Below, piece by piece: positions 32,484-41,486 of a DNA stretch of 64,000 bases. Origin of the DNA: Hymenobacter cyanobacteriorum (lineage in GTDB: Bacteria > Bacteroidota > Bacteroidia > Cytophagales > Hymenobacteraceae). The DNA lies in assembly GCF_022631375.1 (NCBI RefSeq), contig NZ_JALBGC010000006.1, forward strand, positions 1-64,000, written 5' to 3'. The notes beneath the pieces were generated by a model. It ran no database searches and was not told the origin of the DNA. It saw only the letters and a program-made list of their open reading frames with translations. The translations under genes were made by a program, and so were the position numbers. Position 1 is the stretch's first letter. Each line of letters begins with the position of its first letter.

Positions 32484-33473
32484 CTAGAACTCCGGGTTGG
32501 TCTTGATATCCACCAGCTGGCCGCGCTGGAGCAACTGCAACTCGTGGCGCAGGTTGCGGGCGTTGCTGCGGGTGGTGTAATCTGAATCCAGGCGGGTGAG
32601 GTCGGGCTTGCCGGCGTTGACCCAGGCCGTGTACCAGAAATCGGCCGTGGACCGGGCGGCCCGGCGCAGCTGCCGCTCCACCAGGTGGTTGAGGGCCTGG
32701 TGGTAGCGGGTGGCGTAGGCGCGGGCGTGGTACTCGTCGCTGAACTGGGTTTTGCGGATGCCGCCCTGCGCGTCGTGCTCGTAGCGGTCGGCCAGGGCCA
32801 CCTCGGTTTGCAGCTGGCGTTCCACGGCCAGTAGCGTGTCGGCGCTGGCGTGGCTGGTGGCCAGCAGCCGCCAGGTTTCAGCCACCGGGTCGGCCACGTA
32901 GGTGGCAGTGCCCACGTTGAAGTTGTAGGCCGCCCCGAACAGCTCGGGCAGCTGCCCCTCAAAAAAGGCGTGAATGCCGGTCTGGCCCGTAAGCTGGCCG
33001 TTGTGGTTGAGGGAGGTGTGCAGGGGCATCTGCGCATCGCCGAGGTAGTGGCCCAGGTCGCCGGCCAGGAACAGGATTTCGTCTTTGCGGCCGTTTTTCA
33101 TGGCCTGCGTGAGCTGGGCCAGGGTTTCAAGAATGGTCCAGGGCAGGGTGCCGTTTTTGGCCAGCGTGGCCGCGTCGTACGTGGCGCGGGCTTCGGCGGC
33201 GGTGCGGGGCAGCTGGCTCAGCGGCTTGTCGTAGGCCTCCACGTCGATGAAGTGGCGCGGGTTCTCGGCCTTGTCGTGCAGCACGAATTTACGGGCGTCG
33301 GGCATGACGGCCTCCTCCGTCACAAAGTCGGCGTGGTTGTAGAAGAACGTGCGCAGGGTGGGTGGCAAAGCCAGCACGGCGGCGCGGTTGATGCGCTGGT
33401 GGCTCCAGGCACCCCAGGCAAACAGCAGCGAGGGCAGGGCCAGCAGCAGCGCCACCAGCGCCGTGCGGCGCAT
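32484..33473 (-). CDS. S1/P1 nuclease / zinc phospholipase-like enzyme
   Basis: A 329-residue exported protein with the zinc-cluster pattern of the S1/P1-nuclease and phospholipase C superfamily. The mature N-terminus WGAWSHQRINRAAV supplies the first tryptophan and histidine ligands. HFIDVEAYD and GDLGHYLGDAQMPLHTSLNH follow, with HAFFEGQLPE further on. It would act on nucleic acids or phospholipids outside the cell. It converges with the lipoprotein gene at 31,528 and lies between two paralogous lipoprotein genes. Start at 33473 gives a clean signal peptide. Confidence 0.85.
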   Translation of the reverse strand: MRRTALVALLLALPSLLFAWGAWSHQRINRAAVLALPPTLRTFFYNHADFVTEEAVMPDARKFVLHDKAENPRHFIDVEAYDKPLSQLPRTAAEARATYDAATLAKNGTLPWTILETLAQLTQAMKNGRKDEILFLAGDLGHYLGDAQMPLHTSLNHNGQLTGQTGIHAFFEGQLPELFGAAYNFNVGTATYVADPVAETWRLLATSHASADTLLAVERQLQTEVALADRYEHDAQGGIRKTQFSDEYHARAYATRYHQALNHLVERQLRRAARSTADFWYTAWVNAGKPDLTRLDSDYTTRSNARNLRHELQLLQRGQLVDIKTNPEF

Positions 33474-33645
33474 AAAAGCAAGAGGGGAAATCAACACGGT
33501 CAAGGCAGTTTAAGAGGCAGGTTCTGACCCGGCAAAGGACAAAAGTAGCCCTTGGCTGACAGCACGTCGGCACGTCCGGCGCGGCTGGCCAACCCCCGGG
33601 CCGGCCGGCGCGTTAGCCTAAGCATAGCTCTGCTGTTTGTTGCAT

Positions 33646-34632
33646 ATGGTGAAATCATCCCCCGCCGGCCGCCGGCCCGCGCTGTTCTGGCAGGCCCTTG
33701 GGCTGAGTGGCCTGCTGCTGCTGGGCAGCTGCAACACCGCCCCCCGCTCGCTGGCGGCCAAAGACGTGCCCGACGAAAGCGAGTGCGCCCCGCTCACGCC
33801 CGTGGTGGCCCCCAAGGGCTACGCCGTGCTGCCCGAAGCCGTGCTGGCCGCCGATTCGCTGCTGGCCCGCACCTTCTCCGTCGATGCCCTGCGCACGGCC
33901 AACGTGTGCGGGCTGGTGCCCCAGCTGCGCGCCATGCTGGCCACGCCACCCGGCACGCTGGCGCGGGTGGTGGCCCGCCAGCAGGTGGGCAGCCGCCTGA
34001 CCGACGTGGCGCTGGAAATTTCCAGCACGGCCGGCGAGCTGGACTGCGAGGAAGAGCGCGCCGACCAGATTGCTGACTTCCTGCTCGACGAAGCCGGCTC
34101 GCGGGTGAAGAACCTGACCATCATCGCCATTCTGCTCGGGGCGCTGGGCTCCGTGGCCACGGGGCTCATGTCGCTCTTCGAGGTGCGCAAAACCATCTAC
34201 CGGCCCGTGGGCATTGCCATCGGCCTCATCGGCGCGGCATTGGGCTACAGCAGCCTGCGCACCTCAGCGGCAGCCGACATTCCATTCTCGCACCGCCGCA
34301 ACGCGCTGGGCGACGTCTGGCACGGCCCCGCCGAGTCGACCGTGTTCCCGGCCGCGGTTTGGAACTACCTCTCACGCCCTGGCATCCGGGGCGCAAACCG
34401 GCCTCCGCTGCGCAAGCGCCTGCTCAACCGCTGGCTCACGGCCGGCGAGCTGGGAGCTAAGGACGCGGACGAGAAAAAACAGCTCGAAGACCTGCTCTTC
34501 GGAGCCGGCGGCACCTACAAAGCGGACGCCCTGCGCATCCGCGCCAACCTGTTCGACCAGCTCGAATCCACCGTCAACCTGATGAAGAGCGACGTGCAGC
34601 AATTGGCCCGTGAGGTGGCTGAAGTGGAATAA
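33646..34632 (+). CDS. Paralogous envelope lipoprotein B
   Basis: A 328-residue lipoprotein (lipobox LLLGSC, cysteine near 26). It shares with lipoprotein A a conserved Cys-Ala-Pro start, NVCGLVPQLRAMLATPPGTL, a pair of hydrophobic helices (IIAILLGALGSVATGLMSLF and VGIAIGLIGAALGYSSL), HRRNALGDVWHGPAES and a helical tail. In A the matching parts are AAGLVPRLRALRRTPPGSA and HPRNALGDVRHGPA. The function of the family is unknown. The ATG at 33646 begins the signal. Confidence 0.76.
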   Translation: MVKSSPAGRRPALFWQALGLSGLLLLGSCNTAPRSLAAKDVPDESECAPLTPVVAPKGYAVLPEAVLAADSLLARTFSVDALRTANVCGLVPQLRAMLATPPGTLARVVARQQVGSRLTDVALEISSTAGELDCEEERADQIADFLLDEAGSRVKNLTIIAILLGALGSVATGLMSLFEVRKTIYRPVGIAIGLIGAALGYSSLRTSAAADIPFSHRRNALGDVWHGPAESTVFPAAVWNYLSRPGIRGANRPPLRKRLLNRWLTAGELGAKDADEKKQLEDLLFGAGGTYKADALRIRANLFDQLESTVNLMKSDVQQLAREVAEVE

Positions 34633-34653
34633 GCAGGCATTTCCCTTAACGCG

Positions 34654-34700
34654 AAAACGGCCCGGCAGCCCCACGTAGGGGCTGACCGAGCGGGCCGTTC
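34654..34700. terminator. Terminator-like hairpin between convergent genes
   Basis: An AACGGCCCG/CGGGCCGTT stem encloses a second CAGCCCC/GGGGCTG hairpin. It lies between the plus-strand lipoprotein and the minus-strand PepSY-like gene. Only a short T tract follows on either strand. Confidence 0.6.
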
Positions 34701-34716
34701 GGTTGTCGCGCCGGTC

Positions 34717-35052
34717 CTAGTCGTCGCGCTCGGTTTCGGTGGTGCTGCGCAGCACCTTGCCGGCGGCGTTGAACACAACGTGCATTTCCTTTTTGCCGGT
34801 GCCTTCCAGCTCCACCCGGTAGGTAGTGCCGGCCTTGCCGCCGCTGATTTTGCGGGCATCATCGACGCGGTAGCCCGCGTACTGTTTGGCAATGGCCTGG
34901 CGCACGGCCGTGGGCAGCTGGCTGGCCGGAATCTCCACCGGGCTCGTGGTGGCGGGCTGGACCTGCTGAGCCTGGGCCGTCAGGGTGAGCAGGGCGGTCA
35001 GGCTCAGCAGGAGCGCGGCGCGCAGGGCGGTGGTTACGAGGGTGTTTTTCAT
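34717..35052 (-). CDS. PepSY-like periplasmic protein
   Basis: A 111-residue exported protein with a signal peptide (ends TAQAQ) and one PepSY-like domain (PF11396-type). The core is LPTAVRQAIAKQYAGYRVDD followed by YRVELEGTGKKEMHVVFNAA and GKVLRSTTETE. Members are typically periplasmic and of unknown function. It lies 16 bases after the enolase gene and may be co-transcribed with it. Confidence 0.82.
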   Translation of the reverse strand: MKNTLVTTALRAALLLSLTALLTLTAQAQQVQPATTSPVEIPASQLPTAVRQAIAKQYAGYRVDDARKISGGKAGTTYRVELEGTGKKEMHVVFNAAGKVLRSTTETERDD

Positions 35053-35068
35053 GATGTTACTGGGTTGA

Positions 35069-36367
<1,299 letters not shown>

Positions 36368-36450
36368 GCGGTGAGGGGGTGAAGATGAAAAATGAAACGA
36401 ATCGATAAGGGAGAGAAGTAGCGCGGCGGGGAATCTGGCTGGCGGCAGGC

Positions 36451-37065
36451 TTAGGCTTGTTGCAACTCAGCCGCAGGTCCGGGCACCGGCCCGGCCAGCC
36501 GGCGCACTACCTGCCCGTACACGGCCGCGCCACCAAAGCCCAGGGCTACGCCGAGCAGCGCCCCGCCCAGCACATCAGTAGGATAGTGAACGCCCAGGTA
36601 CACGCGGCTCACGCACACGAGCGTAGCCCAAGCCACGGCGCATCCCTTAGCGGCCCGGTAGCGCGGGGGCAGCAGCAGGCACAGGAGCGTGGCCAGCGCG
36701 GCCACGTTGGCGGCGTGCGAGGATAGGAAGCCCAGTTGCCCGCCCGGCCCATCGGGCAGGTGCAGCAGCGGCCCCAAATCCAGGGTGTGCGAGGGCCGCA
36801 GGCGGTGGAAAAAGGGTTTGAAGAGCCGGGCCGAAATCAAATCGGCCAGCCCTACTGACGCTCCGATGATGGGCAGCAGCGCCCAGGCCCGCCGCCGGAA
36901 CAGGTAGGCCAGCACCACGAGGAGCAGCAGGTAGCCGCTGAGCCAGGATTTGGCCTGCGAGGCAAACACCATAATGGGGTCCAGCCAGGGCGTGTGCCGC
37001 CCGTTGAGGGCGCGCAGCAGGCCGTGGTCGGCCTGCCGCAGAATGTCGAATAGCGTAGTCAGCAC
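36451..37065 (-). CDS. PAP2-superfamily membrane phosphatase
   Basis: A 204-residue integral membrane PAP2 protein with about five helices, starting at a GTG codon. Motifs are KPFFHRLRPSHTLD, LGFLSSHAANVAAL (SSH instead of PSGH) and SRVYLGVHYPTDVLGGA. It resembles undecaprenyl-diphosphatase-type lipid phosphatases. It lies 10 bases downstream of the SdiA-regulated-like gene, which parallels the arrangement around 18,781-20,944. Confidence 0.86.
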   Translation of the reverse strand: MLTTLFDILRQADHGLLRALNGRHTPWLDPIMVFASQAKSWLSGYLLLLVVLAYLFRRRAWALLPIIGASVGLADLISARLFKPFFHRLRPSHTLDLGPLLHLPDGPGGQLGFLSSHAANVAALATLLCLLLPPRYRAAKGCAVAWATLVCVSRVYLGVHYPTDVLGGALLGVALGFGGAAVYGQVVRRLAGPVPGPAAELQQA

Positions 37066-37075
37066 CGGGGCGGGG

Positions 37076-37996
37076 TTAGTCGAGCGGGGCCGTGGCCGTG
37101 AAGCGGTACACCAGGCCCTGCCCGTCTTTCCGGCCGGCTTCGGACGAGATGAACAGGTCGCCGTTGGGCGCGAAAGTCAGGCCCTCGGGCTGCGGAAACA
37201 GCTTGGCAGGCAGCGTCTGCACGGCCACGACCTTGCCCTGCTTGTCCAGCTCCACCAGCCCGTTGCCCCGCGCCGAGAGCACGAACACGTGGCCCGTGCG
37301 CGGCTGAATACCCACGGCCGAGGGTGCAAACTGGCTCACCTTCGGTCCCTTCTTCCCCTTTTGTTGGCCGGGATCGGCTTCCAGAATGGCGGGCACGTCC
37401 AGCACGTAGGCCGGCTGGGACTCGATGCGGTAGGTCCGGGGGTTGAGGCGGTACACGGCCCGCTTGGTGGCATCGAGGCCCGCGCCGGGCTCGCTCTTGC
37501 AGGCCACCAGCAGCTGGCCGCTGGCCGCGTCGTAGGCCAGGCCTTCGGGCTCGTTGGCGGCGGTCAGGCCCGTGGCGTGGGTGGTGGTTTCGGTGGCTGT
37601 GCGCCGGAAAATGGTGCCGTCGCTGCGCAGTATCAGCCAGGCGCTGCCCTGGCGGGCCACGTCCTCGTAGTCGCCCTTGGGGCCAAACTTCACGGTGCTG
37701 TCCACCCGCTGGGTGCGCAGGTTATAGAAGTAGAGTGTGCCCGACTCGTCCTCGATGCCGGCCAGTCGGTTGGGGCCGGCCAGGGCAATGCCCGAGATTT
37801 CGGCCAACTCGGGCGGCATGGAATAAGTGGCGGTGGCCCGGCTAAAGGCGTAGGGGCTGGAGCCGGTGGGGACGGTAGCCGGGGCCGCGCTGCCGGCCTC
37901 CGCGCTACCCGCAAAGCGGGCCATCGTGGTCGTTTGGGCCGCCGGGCCATCGCAGCCGAAAGACAGCAGCAGGGCGCAAAGCAGGAGTTTGGTCAT
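37076..37996 (-). CDS. SdiA-regulated-like propeller, paralogue
   Basis: A 306-residue exported protein of the SdiA-regulated/YjiK type. It is strongly similar to the product at 20,042 along its length: FYNLRTQRVDSTVKFGPKGD, NEPEGLAYDAASGQLLVACK and FAPSAVGIQPRTGHVFVLSA. The N-terminal LCALLLSFGC suggests a lipoprotein signal. The gene begins a minus-strand pair with the PAP2 gene at 36,451. Confidence 0.85.
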   Translation of the reverse strand: MTKLLLCALLLSFGCDGPAAQTTTMARFAGSAEAGSAAPATVPTGSSPYAFSRATATYSMPPELAEISGIALAGPNRLAGIEDESGTLYFYNLRTQRVDSTVKFGPKGDYEDVARQGSAWLILRSDGTIFRRTATETTTHATGLTAANEPEGLAYDAASGQLLVACKSEPGAGLDATKRAVYRLNPRTYRIESQPAYVLDVPAILEADPGQQKGKKGPKVSQFAPSAVGIQPRTGHVFVLSARGNGLVELDKQGKVVAVQTLPAKLFPQPEGLTFAPNGDLFISSEAGRKDGQGLVYRFTATAPLD

Positions 37997-38048
37997 CAGG
38001 AAATTACTAGGGTTAAAAAAGAAGAAGAAAGCCAGGCCCGCCGCCGGC

Positions 38049-38336
38049 TCAGCTCACCAGCAGCGCCAGCAGCAGCGGCAGGCTGATGAGCCAGGCCCGC
38101 TGCACGGCTCGGTCGTCGTATTCGGGAAAGAGCAGGGCCGCCAGCACCAAGGCGGCCCAGCCCAGCGTGGCCGGGGCCAGCGTCAGGCCCAGCAGCGGCA
38201 CCGGGGGCAGGGGAAAGGGCGAGTGCCGGAGCAGCCCCAACACGAGGGCGGCGTGCCAGAGCAGCGAGGCGGCCACCAGCCGCAGCTGGTAGGCCAGGCG
38301 CGGCGAAAAAACGGCGGGGCGGGGGGAAGTTTCCAT
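38049..38336 (-). CDS. Small three-helix membrane protein
   Basis: A 95-residue membrane protein with three hydrophobic segments (VAASLLWHAALVLGLLRH, LLGLTLAPATLGWAALVLAA and a C-terminal AWLISLPLLLALLVS). Unrecognised. The start at 38336 (METSPRPAVF) follows a basic, hydrophilic tail. A terminator-like hairpin lies about 70 bases upstream. Confidence 0.6.
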   Translation of the reverse strand: METSPRPAVFSPRLAYQLRLVAASLLWHAALVLGLLRHSPFPLPPVPLLGLTLAPATLGWAALVLAALLFPEYDDRAVQRAWLISLPLLLALLVS

Positions 38337-38755
38337 CGTGTAAGGGGTGAGGTAAACCAGATTGGACCGCAACACCCGGCTCCGCAACGGGCCGGGCCAC
38401 CACGAAAAAGCCCCGCCCGCCGCATTCGCTCTCCCGGCCGGAGAAACCAAACGCAGCGGGCGGGGCCCACGCCATCGCCAACGCCCGGCAGCCCGGGGCG
38501 TAGCACTCAAAAACCAGGAAAAAGCGGGGGTGATGACCACAGCAACAAGCGAACAAGATGACTACCCACGCGGCCCGGACGGGCTGCGCGTTTGGTAGGA
38601 ATCATCAGCTCAGCTCCGAGGAGCCGGCGGTTCGCGGTGGAAATCCATCACCGAATACTGTTGGGGACTTTAACGCAGGTGGCAGGAATTGGTTTGGCGG
38701 GTGCTACGACTCCTACGTGACTGCCTAGAGTAATTTTATCCCCTTGCTACTATAA
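38337..38755. other. Non-coding stretch
   Basis: About 420 bases with no reading frame that looks like a protein. Apart from the terminator at 38404-38466 nothing recognisable is seen. It lies next to the antiporter remnant and may be decayed DNA. Confidence 0.5.
38404..38466 (-). terminator. GC-rich terminator reading on the minus strand
   Basis: A 10-bp stem CCCCGCCCGC (38411-38420) pairs with 38456-38465 and is followed on the minus strand by TTTTTCG. It lies upstream of the small membrane protein gene and would end minus-strand transcription from the 38.5-38.7 kb region, where no intact gene is seen. Confidence 0.65.
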
Positions 38756-39082
38756 GAAGGCCTGTTTGTGGTGCGCATTCCGGTGGTGCTGGCCGCCGCC
38801 GACCGCCAGACGCCCCCGTTCAACCTGGCCCTGATGAGCATCATGATTCCCAAGGGGCTGGGGGCGGCCGTGCTGGCCACGCTGCCGGCCCAACGCGGGA
38901 TGCCCGGCGGACTGGCCATTCAACCCATCACCTTTGCTGTCATCGTGGCCACCACGCTGGGCAGCACGCGCCTGTTTTCCTGCTGGAAAAGCGCCGCCTG
39001 CCCGGGTTTTATCGATGGGCGTTTCGCGTCCGCCGGCCGGCCGGCAACGGCGGCCCGGGCCCCGATTGACGTAAACCAATGA
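38756..39082 (+). pseudogene. Cation:proton antiporter C-terminal remnant
   Basis: A frame without a proper start encodes a piece that matches the last helices of CPA1-type Na+/H+ antiporters: NLALMSIMIPKGLGAAVLAT and GLAIQPITFAVIVATTLGST. The preceding ten or so helices are missing; an in-frame TAA lies just upstream at 38753. The last 25 residues are unrelated and Ala/Arg-rich. It is a decayed fragment. Confidence 0.7.
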
Positions 39083-39118
39083 GCGGGGCAGCAAATTTTG
39101 GCCCGGCAAAATGACCGT

Positions 39119-39766
39119 CTAAGGCCCCAGCCGCACGGACACGGCCAGCGAAAGCTCCACGCCCCCCGGCCGCCGGGTGTTCACCACGGCCCGCATGCCA
39201 TCGGAAGGCGTGCCGCTGAGGTAGCTCACCGGGTCGGGGCCGAAGACTAGGCCGTGGCCCAGGGCGGTGCTGATGCCCAGCCGCTGGGCCGGCTGCCAGC
39301 GCAGCCCTGCCCGTAGCCGCCCCACCACGCAGGGCTGAATGTGCAGCTGCGCGGTTTCGTCCCGAAACATTCCGTGGTCTTCGTGCGTGACGACGGTCAC
39401 CGCGTCGCGGCCCGCCGAATACACCACGTTGGCCCCCACGAAGGTGCTGAATTTGGCCTGCTCGTGGAAGTAGTAGCGGGCACCCAGTCCCCCCGTGAGG
39501 CCGGCAAAGTCAACCCCCAGCCCGGTGGTGGCTTCCAGGTTACGGGCAATCCGGCGGCCGTAGTCGAGGCCCCAGCCGTAGGGAGCCCCGAGCCCGCCCG
39601 TGAGGGTGAGCACCGCTGGCCGAATGGGGAGCGCTACCCGGCTGTTTTGACGGGCGAGCGAATCGGACTGGGCCTGGCACGGCCGGCCCAGCAGCAGCCC
39701 GCTGACAACCATCGCCCCCCGAAGGACGGCGGTGAAGAAGGGAAAGGCAGGAGTAAAGAGGCGCAT
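39119..39766 (-). CDS. Outer-membrane-type beta protein, secreted
   Basis: A 215-residue exported protein with a long signal peptide (ends PCQAQSD). Alternating segments such as LEATTGLGVDFAGLTGGLGA, RYYFHEQAKFSTFVGANVVY and VELSLAVSVRLGP suggest a small beta-barrel with a terminal beta-strand. Family unknown. It is the last gene of the operon that starts with the two-component system at 48,339. ATG 39766 is preferred over the alternative start 39772. Confidence 0.68.
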   Translation of the reverse strand: MRLFTPAFPFFTAVLRGAMVVSGLLLGRPCQAQSDSLARQNSRVALPIRPAVLTLTGGLGAPYGWGLDYGRRIARNLEATTGLGVDFAGLTGGLGARYYFHEQAKFSTFVGANVVYSAGRDAVTVVTHEDHGMFRDETAQLHIQPCVVGRLRAGLRWQPAQRLGISTALGHGLVFGPDPVSYLSGTPSDGMRAVVNTRRPGGVELSLAVSVRLGP

Positions 39767-39787
39767 GGGCAAGACGTTGAAATGGGG

Positions 39788-40312
39788 CTAGTTGGGGTTC
39801 AGCCGCACGGCGGTCGACAGCAGCGCAAGGACGGTCGGGGCAGTCGGAAAGTAAGACCAGCTCAACTCCCCATTGGGCTCCTGAATCAAAACGAACAGGC
39901 GGCGCACGCGCCGCACTCCCTGCCGCACCAGCTCCCGGCGGAGGGCCGTTTCGCTCAGATGCGCCGCGTGCAGCGCTCCGGGCAGAAACCGCCCCCGGAA
40001 AAGCAGCAGCAGCGGCACCGCCCGCGGGGGACAGCGCCGGGCCGCTGCCCGCGTCAGGTAGCACCGGAACGCCAGCAGAACGGCTACCACTGTCCCGACC
40101 CCGGCCACCGCCTGCGCAACCGTCAGGTGCCGGCCAGCCCAGGGCAGCGCGCCGCCCAGCGCCAGCATACTCAGGCCATCAACGGCCCGCACGTGCGGCG
40201 GAGCCGCGCCCCGCGCCACTGCCCGCAGCACCCCCAGCGGCACCGCGTAGAGCAACATGCCCAGCAGCGACCACCACGATTGATTCCCGGACAGCGCCTC
40301 GGCGAGTTCCAT
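39788..40312 (-). CDS. DUF421/YetF-type membrane protein
   Basis: A 174-residue protein of the DUF421/YetF type. The N-terminal half has three helices (LGMLLYAVPLGVLRAVARG, LSMLALGGALPWAGRHL, AVAGVGTVVAVLLAFRCYL). The C-terminal half is the hydrophilic domain with HLSETALRRELVRQGVRRVR and FVLIQEPNGELSW. YetF-like proteins affect spore or envelope properties in Bacillus; here the function is unknown. It lies 11 bases after the adaptor gene of the efflux pump. Confidence 0.8.
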   Translation of the reverse strand: MELAEALSGNQSWWSLLGMLLYAVPLGVLRAVARGAAPPHVRAVDGLSMLALGGALPWAGRHLTVAQAVAGVGTVVAVLLAFRCYLTRAAARRCPPRAVPLLLLFRGRFLPGALHAAHLSETALRRELVRQGVRRVRRLFVLIQEPNGELSWSYFPTAPTVLALLSTAVRLNPN

Positions 40313-40323
40313 GGCTTGAGCGG

Positions 40324-41460
40324 CTAGCGCATGGCCACCTGCACCGGCTGCTGGGCCGCGATTTCCTCGTTGCCGGCCTTGAGCACCACGTCGCCGGCTT
40401 TCAGCGGGCCAAACACCTGCACCTGGCCGGCATTCTCATCCCCTTTCTGCACGTCCACCAGCTCGGTTTTGCCGCCGACCACGCGAATAACGTAGGTGCG
40501 CTCGGCCGTGCTCACGACGGCCGATTTGGGCACGTACAGGCTGGTTTGGGGGGATTTGATGGGCAGGCTGGCCGCCGCGTACATGCCGGGCTTGAGCTGC
40601 TCTTTGGGGTTGGCAATGTCGATTTCAATCAGCTCGGAGCGGGTGCCGGGCGTTACGCTGCCGGCCACCCGGTTGACGTGGCCGGTGAAGTTCCGACCGG
40701 GAAAGGGCCGCACGTTGAATTGCACCGGCCCGCCGGCCTTGATGTCGCCCACGTAGGCTTCGGGCACGGCCAGGCGCAGGCGCAGCCGGTCAATCTGCTG
40801 GAGCTTGAACAGCGGCACGGCCGCCTGCCCGCCCGGCCCCACGAAGGCCCCGGCCGCTAGGCTCCGCTCGGTGATGACGCCGGCAAAGGGCGCGGTGATG
40901 CGCAGGTAGGCCGCCATCTGGCCGGCGGCCTGGTAGTGGGCGCGGGCGGCCACCACGCCCAGGCTGTCGGTGGCGGTGCGGGTGCGGGCCTCGTCCAGGT
41001 TCAGGGGCGACACCGCGCCGGGCGTGCGGGCCGTCTGGCGCAGGCGGCGGAAGCTGCCCCGGCTGGCGCTGAAGGTAGCTTCGGCGGTTTTGACCTTCGA
41101 CAGGGCCTCGCTGAGGGCGGCCGTGAGCTCGGGCGCGTCCAGCTCGGCCAGCACCTGGCCCTGGCGCACGTGGTCGCCGATGTCGGCGTGCAGCACCCGC
41201 ACGTAGCTGGCCACGCGGGGGAAAATGTCGGTCTGGTAATAGCTTTCCAGCTCGCCGGGCAGGTTCAGGGCCTGGGCCGGCTGGGTGGCCGTGACGCGCA
41301 CGGCATCGTAGCGTACTTCCGCCGTGGCGGCGGTGTTGGTCGGCTTTTCTGTGGCCGTGGTGTCGCCGGCTTCGGAAGAGCTGCAGCCGTTGAGGGCCGT
41401 GGTGGCGGCCAGTAGGCCTAGGCCGGCCAGCAAGCGCAGGGAAGGGGGGAGGAAATTCAT
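40324..41460 (-). CDS. RND efflux periplasmic adaptor
   Basis: A 378-residue membrane-fusion protein (HlyD/RND adaptor family), probably a lipoprotein (lipobox LNGCSS). Features are the barrel-sandwich hybrid starting PGELESYYQTDIFPRVASYV, RQGQVLAELDAPELTAAL, a helical hairpin (TAEATFSASRGSFRRLRQTA), the lipoyl-type return ITAPFAGVITERSLAAGAFV and a beta-barrel with YVPKSAVVS. It links the RND pump to TolC. Substrate not evident. Confidence 0.92.
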   Translation of the reverse strand: MNFLPPSLRLLAGLGLLAATTALNGCSSSEAGDTTATEKPTNTAATAEVRYDAVRVTATQPAQALNLPGELESYYQTDIFPRVASYVRVLHADIGDHVRQGQVLAELDAPELTAALSEALSKVKTAEATFSASRGSFRRLRQTARTPGAVSPLNLDEARTRTATDSLGVVAARAHYQAAGQMAAYLRITAPFAGVITERSLAAGAFVGPGGQAAVPLFKLQQIDRLRLRLAVPEAYVGDIKAGGPVQFNVRPFPGRNFTGHVNRVAGSVTPGTRSELIEIDIANPKEQLKPGMYAAASLPIKSPQTSLYVPKSAVVSTAERTYVIRVVGGKTELVDVQKGDENAGQVQVFGPLKAGDVVLKAGNEEIAAQQPVQVAMR

Positions 41461-41486
41461 GGGATAAAGGGGATTGCGAAGAGGGG

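Noticed and set aside
37996-38556. 186-residue minus-strand frame covering the small membrane protein region
   Set aside because: Composition is random-like; the real product in this area is the 95-residue membrane protein in another frame.
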